Shown here one piece after another: positions 24,450-32,782 of a stretch of 51,065 nucleotides of DNA; position 1 is the stretch's first letter, and every line of letters starts with the position of its first letter. Below the pieces are notes generated by a model, which was not told where the DNA came from, did not search any database, and saw only the letters and a program-made list of their open reading frames with translations. Both the position numbers and the translations under genes were made by a program. The stretch spans positions 1 to 51,065 of the forward strand of contig CAIYPG010000144.1 of NCBI GenBank assembly GCA_903928055.1, in the 5' to 3' direction. This DNA comes from an uncultured beta proteobacterium. GTDB lineage: Bacteria; Pseudomonadota; Gammaproteobacteria; Burkholderiales; SG8-39.

Positions 24450-26630
24450 TCAGCGGGGTGCTTCGTCGCGCGGCGGCCGGCCCAGCGCGGTGAACATCGC
24501 GTCGAATTCGGCGCCCGGCATGAGCCCGCCTTCCCAGACCACGAACACGCGGTCCCTGGGCAGCAGGTTGCGTCGGCGGTGCGTGATGACCAGGCGGCCG
24601 ACCGGCAGCTCGCCCAGCGCCTTCTGCACCTGGGATTCGGTTTCGTAATCCAGCATGCTGGTGTATTCGTCCAGCAGCAGGAAGCGCGGCTGCTTGTACA
24701 GCGCGCGCGCCAGCAGGATGCGCTGGCGCTGTCCGCCGGAGAGTTTCGAGCCCATGCCGCCCACCAGCGACTGGTAGCCCATGGGCATGACGGCAATGCT
24801 GTCATGGACCATGGCGGTCTTGGCGGCCTGGATGACGCGGTCTTCGTCGGGCATGCTGTCGAACATGCAGATGTTGTCGAAGATGGAACCGGAGAACAGG
24901 AAGTCCTCCTGCATAACGGTGCCGATCAGGGCGCGATAGGTGGCAAGGCCCAGCCTTGAGACCGGCATGCCGTTCAGCAGCACCTCGCCTTCTTCCGGCA
25001 CCAGCATGCCGGCGACGATCTTGATCAGCGTGGATTTGCCGCAACCGGAGGGCCCGACAATTGCCACCGATTCCTGCGGCGTCAGTTTCAGGTTGATGTT
25101 CTTCAGCACCGGGTCTTCGCCGGGGGCATAGCGGAAGGTCACGTTGCGCAATTCGATTTCCAGGGGGCCGTCGCGGTCCACCCGCAGCCGGTCTGCGGGC
25201 AGGCTCTCAACCTCCGGTTCGGTGAGCACGATGTCTGCCAGGCGCTCACCCTGCAGCCGGAGCAGCCGGAAGCGGACCATGCGGTCGGCAAAGGCCATCA
25301 CCCGGATCAGGAACTGGTCCTTGAAGGCGAGGAAAGCCACCATCATGCCGACGGTGAAGGTCTTGTCGAGGATCATGCCCACCATCAGGAACAGGATCAG
25401 CGAGACTTCCAGCGCGCCCACCAGTCCGTTGGCGGCCTGGTAGATCAGGTCGAGCTTGCGTGTGATCACGGTGGCGTTGTAGACGCCGATCTGGCGGTTC
25501 ATCCAGCCGGCCACCTGCCAGCCCATCTGCGAAAAGAATTTTATGGCGGGTATGCCGCGCAGCGTCTCGAACAGGAAGGAGTCGCGCGAGGCCGAGCGCA
25601 CGATGCGTTCCTCGGTGGCGGCACGATAGCGTCCGAACAGCATGAAGCGCACCAGCACGTAGCCCGCGGCGGCGAGCAGCACCACGCCCGTCAGCATGCC
25701 GCTGTAGAAGAACATCAGCACGAGCGCGATGCAGGCCATGAGCGCGTCGAGCACGGTCTCGATGAAGTTGCTGCTCACCGTGCTCTGGATTTCGTCCACG
25801 GACTTGAAGCGCGAGATGACATCTCCGACATGGCGTTTTTCGAAAAACGACACCGGCAGGCGCACCAGATGCTGGAACACGCTGGAGCTGGATCGCAGGT
25901 TCCAGGAAATGGAGGCGGCCAGCAGCACCCAGCCGCGCAGCATGCGCGTGGCGGTGCGGGTGACCGAGATCAGGAACAGCGCGACCACCACGACCACGAG
26001 CAGGTTGACGTCGGCGGTGACGACCACCTCGTCGATCACCCACTGGTTGATCAGCGGCAGGAATACGCCCAGCGCCTCAAGCGCCAGCGACAGGAGCAGG
26101 ATCTGCGCGAAGGCGGACAGCAGGTCGCGGTCCCCGGTGAGGAACATGCCCAGGCGCATCTGCGTCTTGGCGACCTGCGGCTTGAAGTCGTCGCGCGGCG
26201 TCAGTTCAAGGGCCACGCCGGAGAAGCGCTTGCCGACTTCCTCCATGCCGTATTCGCGCCGGCCCAGCTCAGGGTCATTGACCACCAGCTTGCCGCGGCT
26301 GATGCCGACCATGACCACGAAATGATTCAGGTCCCAATGGAGGATGCAGGGGGTGCGAAGTTGCGGGAGTTCATTGATCTCCAGCCGCACCGCGCGCGCG
26401 TTGAGCTTGAGGTCGCCGGCGATGTCGACCAGCCGCGCGAGGGTCGTGCCCTTCATCGACACCGGATGCTGGCGCCGCAGCATCAGCACATCGGTCTCGT
26501 AGCCTGCAGCCGTAGCGCACATCGCCAGGCAGGCCAGGCCGCACTCGGCCTCCTCGGTCTGCAGGATGACCGGCGGTTCGCGGCGCCGCCACAGCGAGAA
26601 GAAATTCGGGGAGAAGAAGTTTGCGCTCAT
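24450..26630 (-). CDS. peptidase-containing ABC exporter (C39 type)
   Basis: The 726-residue protein has an N-terminal C39 peptidase domain with catalytic Cys30 (EECGLAC-like motif EAECGLACLAMC), His103 and Asp119. A six-helix exporter domain (about 165-440) follows. The ATPase domain has GPSGCGKST, LSGGQRQR and LLLDEYTSMLD. Such proteins cut leader peptides after a Gly-Gly and export the product. All three peptidase residues are present, so it should cleave. A leader with that site is encoded about 3 kb upstream in the same transcript direction. Its start overlaps the adaptor stop (ATGA). Confidence 0.95.
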   Translation of the reverse strand: MSANFFSPNFFSLWRRREPPVILQTEEAECGLACLAMCATAAGYETDVLMLRRQHPVSMKGTTLARLVDIAGDLKLNARAVRLEINELPQLRTPCILHWDLNHFVVMVGISRGKLVVNDPELGRREYGMEEVGKRFSGVALELTPRDDFKPQVAKTQMRLGMFLTGDRDLLSAFAQILLLSLALEALGVFLPLINQWVIDEVVVTADVNLLVVVVVALFLISVTRTATRMLRGWVLLAASISWNLRSSSSVFQHLVRLPVSFFEKRHVGDVISRFKSVDEIQSTVSSNFIETVLDALMACIALVLMFFYSGMLTGVVLLAAAGYVLVRFMLFGRYRAATEERIVRSASRDSFLFETLRGIPAIKFFSQMGWQVAGWMNRQIGVYNATVITRKLDLIYQAANGLVGALEVSLILFLMVGMILDKTFTVGMMVAFLAFKDQFLIRVMAFADRMVRFRLLRLQGERLADIVLTEPEVESLPADRLRVDRDGPLEIELRNVTFRYAPGEDPVLKNINLKLTPQESVAIVGPSGCGKSTLIKIVAGMLVPEEGEVLLNGMPVSRLGLATYRALIGTVMQEDFLFSGSIFDNICMFDSMPDEDRVIQAAKTAMVHDSIAVMPMGYQSLVGGMGSKLSGGQRQRILLARALYKQPRFLLLDEYTSMLDYETESQVQKALGELPVGRLVITHRRRNLLPRDRVFVVWEGGLMPGAEFDAMFTALGRPPRDEAPR

Positions 26631-27874
26631 AGCTTCTGGCCCAGTGCGTACAGCGGATCAAACATCCAGTCGATCAGGCGGCGCCGGTCGAGCTCGATGT
26701 CCGCCGACAGCGTGAGGCCCGGCCGGAGCCTGATGGTGGAGCCATAGGCTTCGATCTGGTCGCGGTCCAGTGTGACGCGCACGCGAAACAGCGCGCGGTC
26801 CTTGGCGGCTGCGGGCGGCGCCTCCAGGTCGGCGACCGGCACATCGGCTTCCGACACCTTGGTGATGGTGCCGGTGAACTGGCCGAACTTCTCGAAAGGA
26901 AACGCGTCATAGCGCAGCTTGACGTGGCGCCCGGGCCGAATCTGCGCCATGGCGCTGCTGGGCACGAATAACACTGCCTGCATGGTGGCATTGGCCGGCA
27001 CGATGGCTGCGATCAGTGTGGCCGGGTCGACCCGCTGGCCGATGACGCCGAGCAGGGCGGTGACGGTGCCGTCCACCGGCGCGTGCAGTTCGAGGGCGCT
27101 TTCGGAACGGCGCTGCAGGCGGTCCTGCTCCAGCGCGAGCCGGGTGCGTTCCGATCCGGCATTGTCGGCGCGGGTCCTGGCCTTCAGCGTGTCCAGTTCC
27201 GATTGCGACATGCTGATCTCCGACTGCAGGGCCTCGCGCGTGCGCATCAGCGACTGCAGGCGGCCCTTCTGGTCGAGCAACTGGTTGAGCTGCTGCTGGT
27301 ATTGCAGGTCCGAAATGATGCGTTCATCGGCCAGCGGCTTGAGATTGCCCATCACCCGTTCCGATGTGGTGATGGCCTGCTGTTGCAGGCGCATTTCCTC
27401 GTCAAGATGCACCAGGTCACGACCGGCGCGACGCATGCGGTCGGCAAGGCCCGCCGCAGTCGCCGTGGCTGCGGCCTGCTGCTCGCGGGTCTGCTGCAGT
27501 ATCTGGTCGGCCTGCAGCCCCAGGCTGCGATCGACCAGTACCGCGGTCGGCCCTTCGTGGCCCAGGCGCTCACGGCTCAGTTCGACCAGCAAATCGCCGG
27601 CATGCACTTCCTGGCCGTCACGCACGCGAATGCCGGTGATCACCGCACTGTCCGGCGCGCGCAGGCGGATCACGCCTTCGGCAGGAACGATGACGCCGCT
27701 GACGCGTTCCTTGCGGGAGTAGGAGCCGAAGAACAGGAACAGCACGGTGAGCAGGGCAATGACGGTGATGAAGGCCACGGGCACCCACACGTTCACCGGT
27801 CGTATGGAACTGACGTCCCCCGCCCAGCGACTCTGTCTGGCCTCGACGGCCTGCTCGCGGAACAGGTCACTCAT
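26627..27874 (-). CDS. HlyD family periplasmic adaptor
   Basis: The 415-residue protein has one N-terminal membrane helix (VWVPVAFITVIALLTVLFLFFG), a lipoyl-like hairpin half, a coiled coil at about 120-235 (rich in Gln/Arg/Glu heptads) and the second lipoyl and barrel halves (ELHAPVDGTVTALLGVIGQRVDP). It links the inner-membrane ABC exporter with the outer-membrane channel, as CvaA does for colicin V. It overlaps the neighbouring genes on both sides by 4 nt, so the three are one translational unit. Confidence 0.94.
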   Translation of the reverse strand: MSDLFREQAVEARQSRWAGDVSSIRPVNVWVPVAFITVIALLTVLFLFFGSYSRKERVSGVIVPAEGVIRLRAPDSAVITGIRVRDGQEVHAGDLLVELSRERLGHEGPTAVLVDRSLGLQADQILQQTREQQAAATATAAGLADRMRRAGRDLVHLDEEMRLQQQAITTSERVMGNLKPLADERIISDLQYQQQLNQLLDQKGRLQSLMRTREALQSEISMSQSELDTLKARTRADNAGSERTRLALEQDRLQRRSESALELHAPVDGTVTALLGVIGQRVDPATLIAAIVPANATMQAVLFVPSSAMAQIRPGRHVKLRYDAFPFEKFGQFTGTITKVSEADVPVADLEAPPAAAKDRALFRVRVTLDRDQIEAYGSTIRLRPGLTLSADIELDRRRLIDWMFDPLYALGQKL

Positions 27875-29343
27875 GGGGCGTTCCCGAAGGCGGCGTTTTC
27901 CGCCGGGCTGGCGGGAGACTCGAAGGCCGTTTCAATCCGCGCCAGCGAGTCCGTATTGAGGTCGCCGATCAGCGTCAGTATGCGCAGCTGCGCTTCGAGC
28001 ACGCCCACACGTGCGGTGAGCAGCTCGCGGCGAGTGGCAAATGTCAGTTGCTGCGAATTCAGCAGATCGATGTTTGTGCGCGCGCCGGCATCAAAGGCCT
28101 TGCGGGTTGCGGCCAGCGACGCCGTGGCCGTGGCAAGGACGCTGACCTGGATGCGCCATTGTTCCATTGCACGCTGCAGATCGACATAACCCTTTTGCAT
28201 TTCGGTTTCCAGCACGCGGGTCGCATCGTCGAGCTGCGCCTGGGCGGAATCGGCCAGCGCACTGGCCTCGCGGATGCGCGCCTCTCCGACGCCGCCGGTC
28301 GAGAAGGGTATCGCCAGCTGGACCCCGACGGTCGTGGAGGGGATCGTGCCGGTGGTGCCGCCGGCGGCGAGGTGCGAGCGATCCAGTCCGCCGACGAGGT
28401 CCACCGTCGGGCTGAGCGTGGCGCGCTGCACGCCGATGCCGGCCCGGGCTGCCGCCAGTCCGGCATCGAGCCGGGCCAGCGTGCTGTTCCTGCCGAGCGC
28501 GAGCACCACGGCGTCGCCCGCCGTTGCAGGCACGACCATGGAAGGCAGGCCGTCACGGAGGCGCGGGACTGCCTCCACCGTGGTCCATGCCAGCCGGCCC
28601 AGTTCCGCGAGTTGCGCGCGGTAGGTCGCCCTTGTCGTCTCGATCTGTGACAGGATCGTCTCGGCGCGCGCCGAAGTTTCCATCACATCGACGATGGTGC
28701 CCACGCCGCCTTCCATGCGCCGCTGGTTCAGGTTGCGCTGTGCCAGCAATACATCGCGCTCCTGGCCGAGCAGGCTCGCGGTCTCTTCGGCCTGTGCGGC
28801 ACCGAGGAAGGCATCGACGGTGCGGAACAGGACGTCCTGCTTCACTTCGGCGTATGCCGAGCGGGAGGAGGACTCCTGGAACTGCGCCTGGTTGATGCTG
28901 GCGTCCGCCTGCGGACGATAGAGAGGGATCGTCAGCCGCAGTCCGCCGGACAGGACGGTGAAGGGCGTGGTGCCACCGCTGTCGGCAAATTCGCGGTTGT
29001 AACCCATGACGCCGCCGGTGCTTGGCCGCAATGCACCGCGTGCCTGCTCGAGCCGCTCCGAGTTCGCGCGGGCAAGTGCATCGGCGCCAAGCATGACGGG
29101 CTGCGCGGCAAGTGCCCGTTCCACCAGTTGCGTCAGGCTGGCCCTGCCGGCACTGACAGAGCGTGGCTTTGCTGCGGCGTCAGCGTCGACGGCGGCCAGC
29201 GTCGTGGTCATGCGCAATGGGAGAGCTGCTTCGCCTTCGGCACGGACGGGTCCGTTGAATGCGGCTATGGCAATGGCGCCAAACATCAGGACAGCGAAGA
29301 GGGAGAGTCGTGAAAACGATGGTGTGTGGTACAGGGTGTGCAT
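27871..29343 (-). CDS. TolC-family outer-membrane efflux protein
   Basis: The 490-residue protein has a signal peptide (SLFAVLMFGAIAIAAFNGPVRAE) and two OEP repeats typical of TolC (e.g. LTQLVERALAAQPVMLGADALARANSERLEQARGALRPS as repeat 1 opening). It forms the outer-membrane duct of a type I secretion system. The start at 29343 has GGTGAG upstream. It follows the peptide gene after a strong terminator and overlaps the HlyD gene by 4 nt. A dedicated TolC in the operon implies that the exporter is self-sufficient. Confidence 0.92.
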   Translation of the reverse strand: MHTLYHTPSFSRLSLFAVLMFGAIAIAAFNGPVRAEGEAALPLRMTTTLAAVDADAAAKPRSVSAGRASLTQLVERALAAQPVMLGADALARANSERLEQARGALRPSTGGVMGYNREFADSGGTTPFTVLSGGLRLTIPLYRPQADASINQAQFQESSSRSAYAEVKQDVLFRTVDAFLGAAQAEETASLLGQERDVLLAQRNLNQRRMEGGVGTIVDVMETSARAETILSQIETTRATYRAQLAELGRLAWTTVEAVPRLRDGLPSMVVPATAGDAVVLALGRNSTLARLDAGLAAARAGIGVQRATLSPTVDLVGGLDRSHLAAGGTTGTIPSTTVGVQLAIPFSTGGVGEARIREASALADSAQAQLDDATRVLETEMQKGYVDLQRAMEQWRIQVSVLATATASLAATRKAFDAGARTNIDLLNSQQLTFATRRELLTARVGVLEAQLRILTLIGDLNTDSLARIETAFESPASPAENAAFGNAP

Positions 29344-29366
29344 CGGTTGCTCACCGGACATCACAA

Positions 29367-29391
29367 CAAAAAGCCGCCTGCTGGCGGCCTT
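29367..29391 (-). terminator. terminator between the peptide gene and its export genes
   Basis: On the minus strand GCCGCC-AGCA-GGCGGC is followed by TTTTT. It lies 46-70 bp beyond the peptide stop and just before the TolC start. It would make peptide transcripts abundant and allow limited read-through to the exporter. Confidence 0.85.
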
Positions 29392-29436
29392 CTGTGGAGA
29401 ACCAGCGTCGGGGCATCCGACGTCGGTCCGGACAAC

Positions 29437-29691
29437 TCACTGATAGACGCAGATCTGCGAGCCGTCCGCGAGCGTGACCAGGACGCCGCCCGGGCCGCAG
29501 GGATTGCTTGTGCCGCCGCCACCGCTGCCACCGCCGGAATTGCCGTCGCCGCAATCATCGCTGGAATGGCTGCTGCCGTGGCTGCTGCCATGGGAACTGC
29601 CGTGTCCGCCGCAATTGTTGCCGCCGTGACGATTTCTCCGGCTGCCGCCACCACTGACCTGGAAGTATTCTTCTGGTTTCAAATCGCGCAT
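29437..29691 (-). CDS. double-glycine-leader peptide precursor, Gly/Ser/His/Cys-rich
   Basis: The 84-residue precursor starts MRDLKPEEYFQVSGG, a textbook double-glycine leader (Leu at -12, Glu at -8, Val at -4, Gly-Gly at -2/-1). Cleavage after residue 15 leaves a 69-residue product with five histidines, four cysteines (product positions 12, 32, 50, 66), a fourfold HGSS-type repeat, Gly-rich linkers and the tail TLADGSQICVYQ. GGGAG precedes the ATG at 29691. The C39 exporter, adaptor and duct follow at once. I know no family for it. Metal binding or a microcin role are inferences. Confidence 0.85.
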   Translation of the reverse strand: MRDLKPEEYFQVSGGGSRRNRHGGNNCGGHGSSHGSSHGSSHSSDDCGDGNSGGGSGGGGTSNPCGPGGVLVTLADGSQICVYQ

Positions 29692-29828
29692 GAGCGTGTT
29701 CTCCCGATGGTAGGTGTCTGATCGCGTGCAAATCCGCACGGCCGGACGTAAAAATACGTTTGCCTGTCACTGCACTGTCCGAATCGTCGCACATTTTGCC
29801 GGGAAAAACCAAGGGTTCAGCGTGAATA

Positions 29829-29857
29829 ATTGTAAATTTTCCAAGGTCTTAGGCCAA
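29829..29857 (-). promoter_or_regulatory. candidate promoter of the peptide gene
   Basis: On the minus strand TTGGCC (29852-29857) and TACAAT (29829-29834) are 17 bp apart. A second candidate, TTGGCA (29884-29889) and TATAAC (29859-29864), has a 19-bp spacer. Either would give a leader of roughly 130-165 nt. Confidence 0.5.
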
Positions 29858-29870
29858 TGTTATAGGTATT

Positions 29871-29885
29871 CATGACATGGTCATG
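29871..29885. promoter_or_regulatory. 15-bp palindromic operator candidate
   Basis: CATGAC-ATG-GTCATG is a perfect 6-bp inverted repeat. It lies inside the 19-bp spacer of the upstream promoter candidate and just upstream of the other. It is likely to bind a dimeric regulator of the peptide gene; which one is unknown. Confidence 0.5.
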
Positions 29886-29935
29886 CCAATCCGGCCGCAG
29901 TCCGGGAAAACGAGGTTGAACGGCGGCCTGGAGGA

Positions 29936-31114
29936 CTATCGACCGGTCACAATCTTCAGGTCGAAAATCCGCTCGACCATCCAGATCGCGGCAACCAGGG
30001 CGATCAGCAGCGAGCCGCCGGTCATGATGCCGCGGCGATAAAACAGAGTCCCGCGCAGGACAAAAGCGATGGGCAGGAAGCTTGCGACGATCGCCATTTG
30101 TCCGGCCTCGACCCCGAGATTGAATCCCACGAGGGCCAGCAGCAACGCCTCGCGCGGCAGGCCGAGGTCGGCGAGCACGCTGGCAAAGCCGAAGCCGTGG
30201 ATGAGGCCGAAGACGAATGCCATCATCCAGCGCTTCTCCGCCACGATCGGACGGACATTGTTCAGTGCGGCGAGCAACACGGAAAGCGCGATGGTGGATT
30301 CCACGAGGCGCGAAGGCAGCGAGACCACCTGCAGCGCCGCAAGGGACAGGGTAATGGAGTGCGCCAGGGTGAATGCGGTCACCACCTTCAGCACGTCCCA
30401 GAACACCGGCTTGAACTGCGGCGATGCCTGCCACTGGCCATGGCGCGAGGCCACCAGTACCGCCGGCAGCAGCAGCGACAGCAGGAACAGGATGTGGTCG
30501 AAGCCGACCCAGATGTGCCACACGCCTTCGCGGGCGAAGTCGATGAATTGTTCCAGCAGGGTGCGCGTGCGAAGTTCGAACATCTGCTCGGGACGATCCG
30601 CGGCAAACACACCGGTGAGCGTGGCGAGCGCGCCGCCATTGGGCGACTCCAGTTTCAGCAGGCCCTTGTGCTGCGTGTCGAAATCAAAGAACAGGCTGTA
30701 GCGCACTTCGAGCGCGTCGGCGGCATGCGGACAGGTCCCTTCAAAACCCATTACGGCATAGGCGCCATCGGAGTGGTCATCGACCATCTGTGTGGTGGCA
30801 TGCAGCGGGCAATCGTCGGCGCCGACCCGGGTGCGCAGCCGGGCCAGCGCGTAGGACGCGATGTCATTGTGCTTGCCCCTGAGTTCGCCCCAGGTGATTT
30901 CACCATTGCCGTCGGTGTCCAGGCCGACGGCATATTCCAGGTCGCGCAGTGCAATGTCCCACTGCCCGGTGATTTTCGTGCCATCGACCATGATGCTGAG
31001 ATAGCTGTCGCTGGGTTTGTGTGCGAGTGCGGGAGTCAGCGGGAGCAGGGCAAGCAGCAGAGCGACGGCCATTTGTGCCAGCCGAGCATGCCGTGAGGCA
31101 TTGAGGATTTTCAT
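29936..31114 (-). CDS. HupE/UreJ-like membrane protein with periplasmic EF-hand domain
   Basis: The 392-residue protein has a signal peptide (LALLPLTPALA), then a mature start HKPSDSYLSI. An EF-hand loop, DTDGNGEITWGEL, lies at about residue 70. After a beta-rich region come about seven membrane helices with GVWHIWVGFDHILFLLSLLLP and FGLIHGFGFASVL, which match the HupE/UreJ_2 family. HupE and UreJ relatives are linked with nickel uptake, and the helices carry His/Asp residues. It overlaps the TPR gene by 4 nt. Its role in the peptide locus is not known. Confidence 0.88.
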   Translation of the reverse strand: MKILNASRHARLAQMAVALLLALLPLTPALAHKPSDSYLSIMVDGTKITGQWDIALRDLEYAVGLDTDGNGEITWGELRGKHNDIASYALARLRTRVGADDCPLHATTQMVDDHSDGAYAVMGFEGTCPHAADALEVRYSLFFDFDTQHKGLLKLESPNGGALATLTGVFAADRPEQMFELRTRTLLEQFIDFAREGVWHIWVGFDHILFLLSLLLPAVLVASRHGQWQASPQFKPVFWDVLKVVTAFTLAHSITLSLAALQVVSLPSRLVESTIALSVLLAALNNVRPIVAEKRWMMAFVFGLIHGFGFASVLADLGLPREALLLALVGFNLGVEAGQMAIVASFLPIAFVLRGTLFYRRGIMTGGSLLIALVAAIWMVERIFDLKIVTGR

Positions 31115-32289
31115 TTGTACATCTTCCGCACCTCATCGGCCAGCGCCCGATATCGGGGATCCTCATGGCCGGTGCCATTCATCCATGCCAGCGCCGCGTC
31201 CGCGGCCGCCTGGTTGTGGCCGGCCAGCGCCACTTCCATCAGAAGGCGCACATCGCGTATCTCGCGCTGTACGGCCCACCCCTCCAGTGCGAGCCTGGTG
31301 GCTTTCGTCACGTCATGATGGGCTTCCAGCTGGTGGCGCGCTTCTTCCTGCATGTGCAGCTTGTCACCGCGCAGCGCCGCAGCATCGAACCGGTCATCCA
31401 TTGCGCGCATGTAGCGGGTGGCGTCCGGAGACTTCAATGCCTGTGCTGCAAGCTCAAGGCGCAGCAACAGGATGTCGGAACTTTCCCAGTTGTGCAGCAG
31501 GCCGATTACTTCGGCCGGCCGGCTTTCGTCGAGGAGAAAATCGGCGTAGGCGGCCAGCACAAAGCCGTCAGTGAGCCCGGTGGCGAGAGCTTCCTTGAAA
31601 TGTTGCTCTGCGCGAACCTTGTCTCCGGAGCGCAGCGCCATTTCCGCAAGGCGCGTCAATACCCATTGCTGATACTCGGCATTGCGCGCAGGTGTTTTGG
31701 CGAGGGCCGCCGTCAGTGCGGCATAGGCCTGCCTGTTCTTGCCGTTGATGCTGTCGATGACCGCATAACAGGCGGCCGATGCCAGCGGCGTGGATTTCGG
31801 TGCGAGCCGGTCGCAGGTTGCACGCGCTTTCGCATAATCGGCCTGCACCAGATAGATCGCGAATTGCCAGGAGATTGCCTCAGTGTTGTCCGGATCTTTC
31901 TGCAGCACGAGCTCAAGGTCCTGCATGGCGGGCCGGAAATCGTGGCGGTACTGCAGGAGCAGCGCGCGCATCAGGATGACTTCGGTGGGCGCATTGTCTG
32001 ATGCAGGCCAGGGACGCAGTGCGGCTTCGGCATAACCGACATAACGCGGATCGCCTTCGGCGCTGGCCAGATCGAAATAGCGGCGGGCAAGACGTACGGC
32101 AGCGTCTGCATCGTTCGGGTTCGCGGACAACGCATCACGCAACTGTCGCAATTCCCGGCTGGTCGGATCGCCGGGTTTGAATGGCATCCGTTCCAGCACG
32201 ACGGCATCGTTTTCTGGGATGTGCGGTGCGCACCAGGCGGTCGTGGTGCACAGCAGCAGAAACAGCATCAGATGTCGAAAGCTGTGCAT
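31111..32289 (-). CDS. exported TPR-repeat protein
   Basis: The 392-residue protein has a signal peptide (MLFLLLCTTTAWCAPH) and tetratricopeptide-like helical repeats from about 45 to 250, for example NPNDADAAVRLARRYFDLASAEGDPRYVGYAEAALRPWP. Such repeats bind other proteins. It is the first gene of the operon and overlaps the HupE-like gene by 4 nt. No enzymatic motif is visible. Paired TPR and HupE-like genes suggest that it works at the periplasmic face. Confidence 0.82.
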   Translation of the reverse strand: MHSFRHLMLFLLLCTTTAWCAPHIPENDAVVLERMPFKPGDPTSRELRQLRDALSANPNDADAAVRLARRYFDLASAEGDPRYVGYAEAALRPWPASDNAPTEVILMRALLLQYRHDFRPAMQDLELVLQKDPDNTEAISWQFAIYLVQADYAKARATCDRLAPKSTPLASAACYAVIDSINGKNRQAYAALTAALAKTPARNAEYQQWVLTRLAEMALRSGDKVRAEQHFKEALATGLTDGFVLAAYADFLLDESRPAEVIGLLHNWESSDILLLRLELAAQALKSPDATRYMRAMDDRFDAAALRGDKLHMQEEARHQLEAHHDVTKATRLALEGWAVQREIRDVRLLMEVALAGHNQAAADAALAWMNGTGHEDPRYRALADEVRKMYK

Positions 32290-32310
32290 GGACCACCTGT
32301 GAAGGGCTGA

Positions 32311-32377
32311 GAATGGATCATATCATCATGAATAATATAAGAAAAATTCTTTATGAGAATACTTGTTGGTGACAAGT
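32311..32377 (-). promoter_or_regulatory. AT-rich promoter region of the TPR/HupE operon with dyads
   Basis: This AT-rich stretch upstream of the TPR gene contains a perfect 17-bp dyad, ACTTGT-N5-ACAAGT (32361-32377). A second dyad, AAGAA-N3-TTCTT, lies at 32339-32351. They probably mark a regulated promoter. Confidence 0.5.
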
Positions 32378-32522
32378 CATCCGTTCAGGCGTGTTAGGCG
32401 TTTATAGCCTACCTGCCGAGGTTTATCGGGGGGGGCTGTGCGTAATGCCAGACTCTTGATACCATCGCGGCGGTCTTCGGAGGCAAGGTGCCGGGGTCAT
32501 TTCAAAATTGAGGAGATGGTTC

Positions 32523-32681
32523 ATGAAAAAGCTGCTCGTAGTTCTGTTTGCTTCGATGTTCGCCACTGGCGCGTTCGCTGCTTCGCACATGAAGGCTGCT
32601 GACGACAAGAAGGCTGACAAAGCTCCTGCCAAGGCAGAAGCCAAGAAAGACGAAATGAAGAAAGACGACAAGAAGAAGTAA
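32523..32681 (+). CDS. small exported Lys/Ala/Asp-rich protein, 52 aa
   Basis: The frame encodes a signal peptide (MKKLLVVLFASMFATGAFA) and a short charged tail of about 33 residues made almost wholly of Lys, Asp, Ala and Glu. GAGGAG precedes the start by seven bases and a strong terminator follows, so this is a real monocistronic gene. Function is unknown; small basic/acidic periplasmic peptides of this kind are common in betaproteobacteria. Confidence 0.75.
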   Translation: MKKLLVVLFASMFATGAFAASHMKAADDKKADKAPAKAEAKKDEMKKDDKKK

Positions 32682-32698
32682 TTCTCCTTCTTTCGGGG

Positions 32699-32727
32699 AA
32701 AAAGCAGGGTTCACCCTGCTTTTTTTT
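32699..32727 (+). terminator. Rho-independent terminator
   Basis: GCAGGG-TTCA-CCCTGC preceded by A5 and followed by T8 ends the 52-aa gene. The A-run makes it a possible bidirectional terminator facing folA as well. Confidence 0.92.
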
Positions 32728-32782
32728 CGCCCGCTGTTTGTAACTCGGCAATCTCCGGATGCGGTGTGCCGCTGTCCTGCAT

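Noticed and set aside
29479..29640. HGSS region as a DNA low-complexity artefact
   Set aside because: The frame has a leader, start site, stop and correct position before the exporter, so the repeats are coding.
29859..29889. MerR-type promoter upstream of the peptide gene
   Set aside because: The 19-bp spacer fits but the palindrome is off-centre and no merR-like gene is nearby; left as an unassigned operator.
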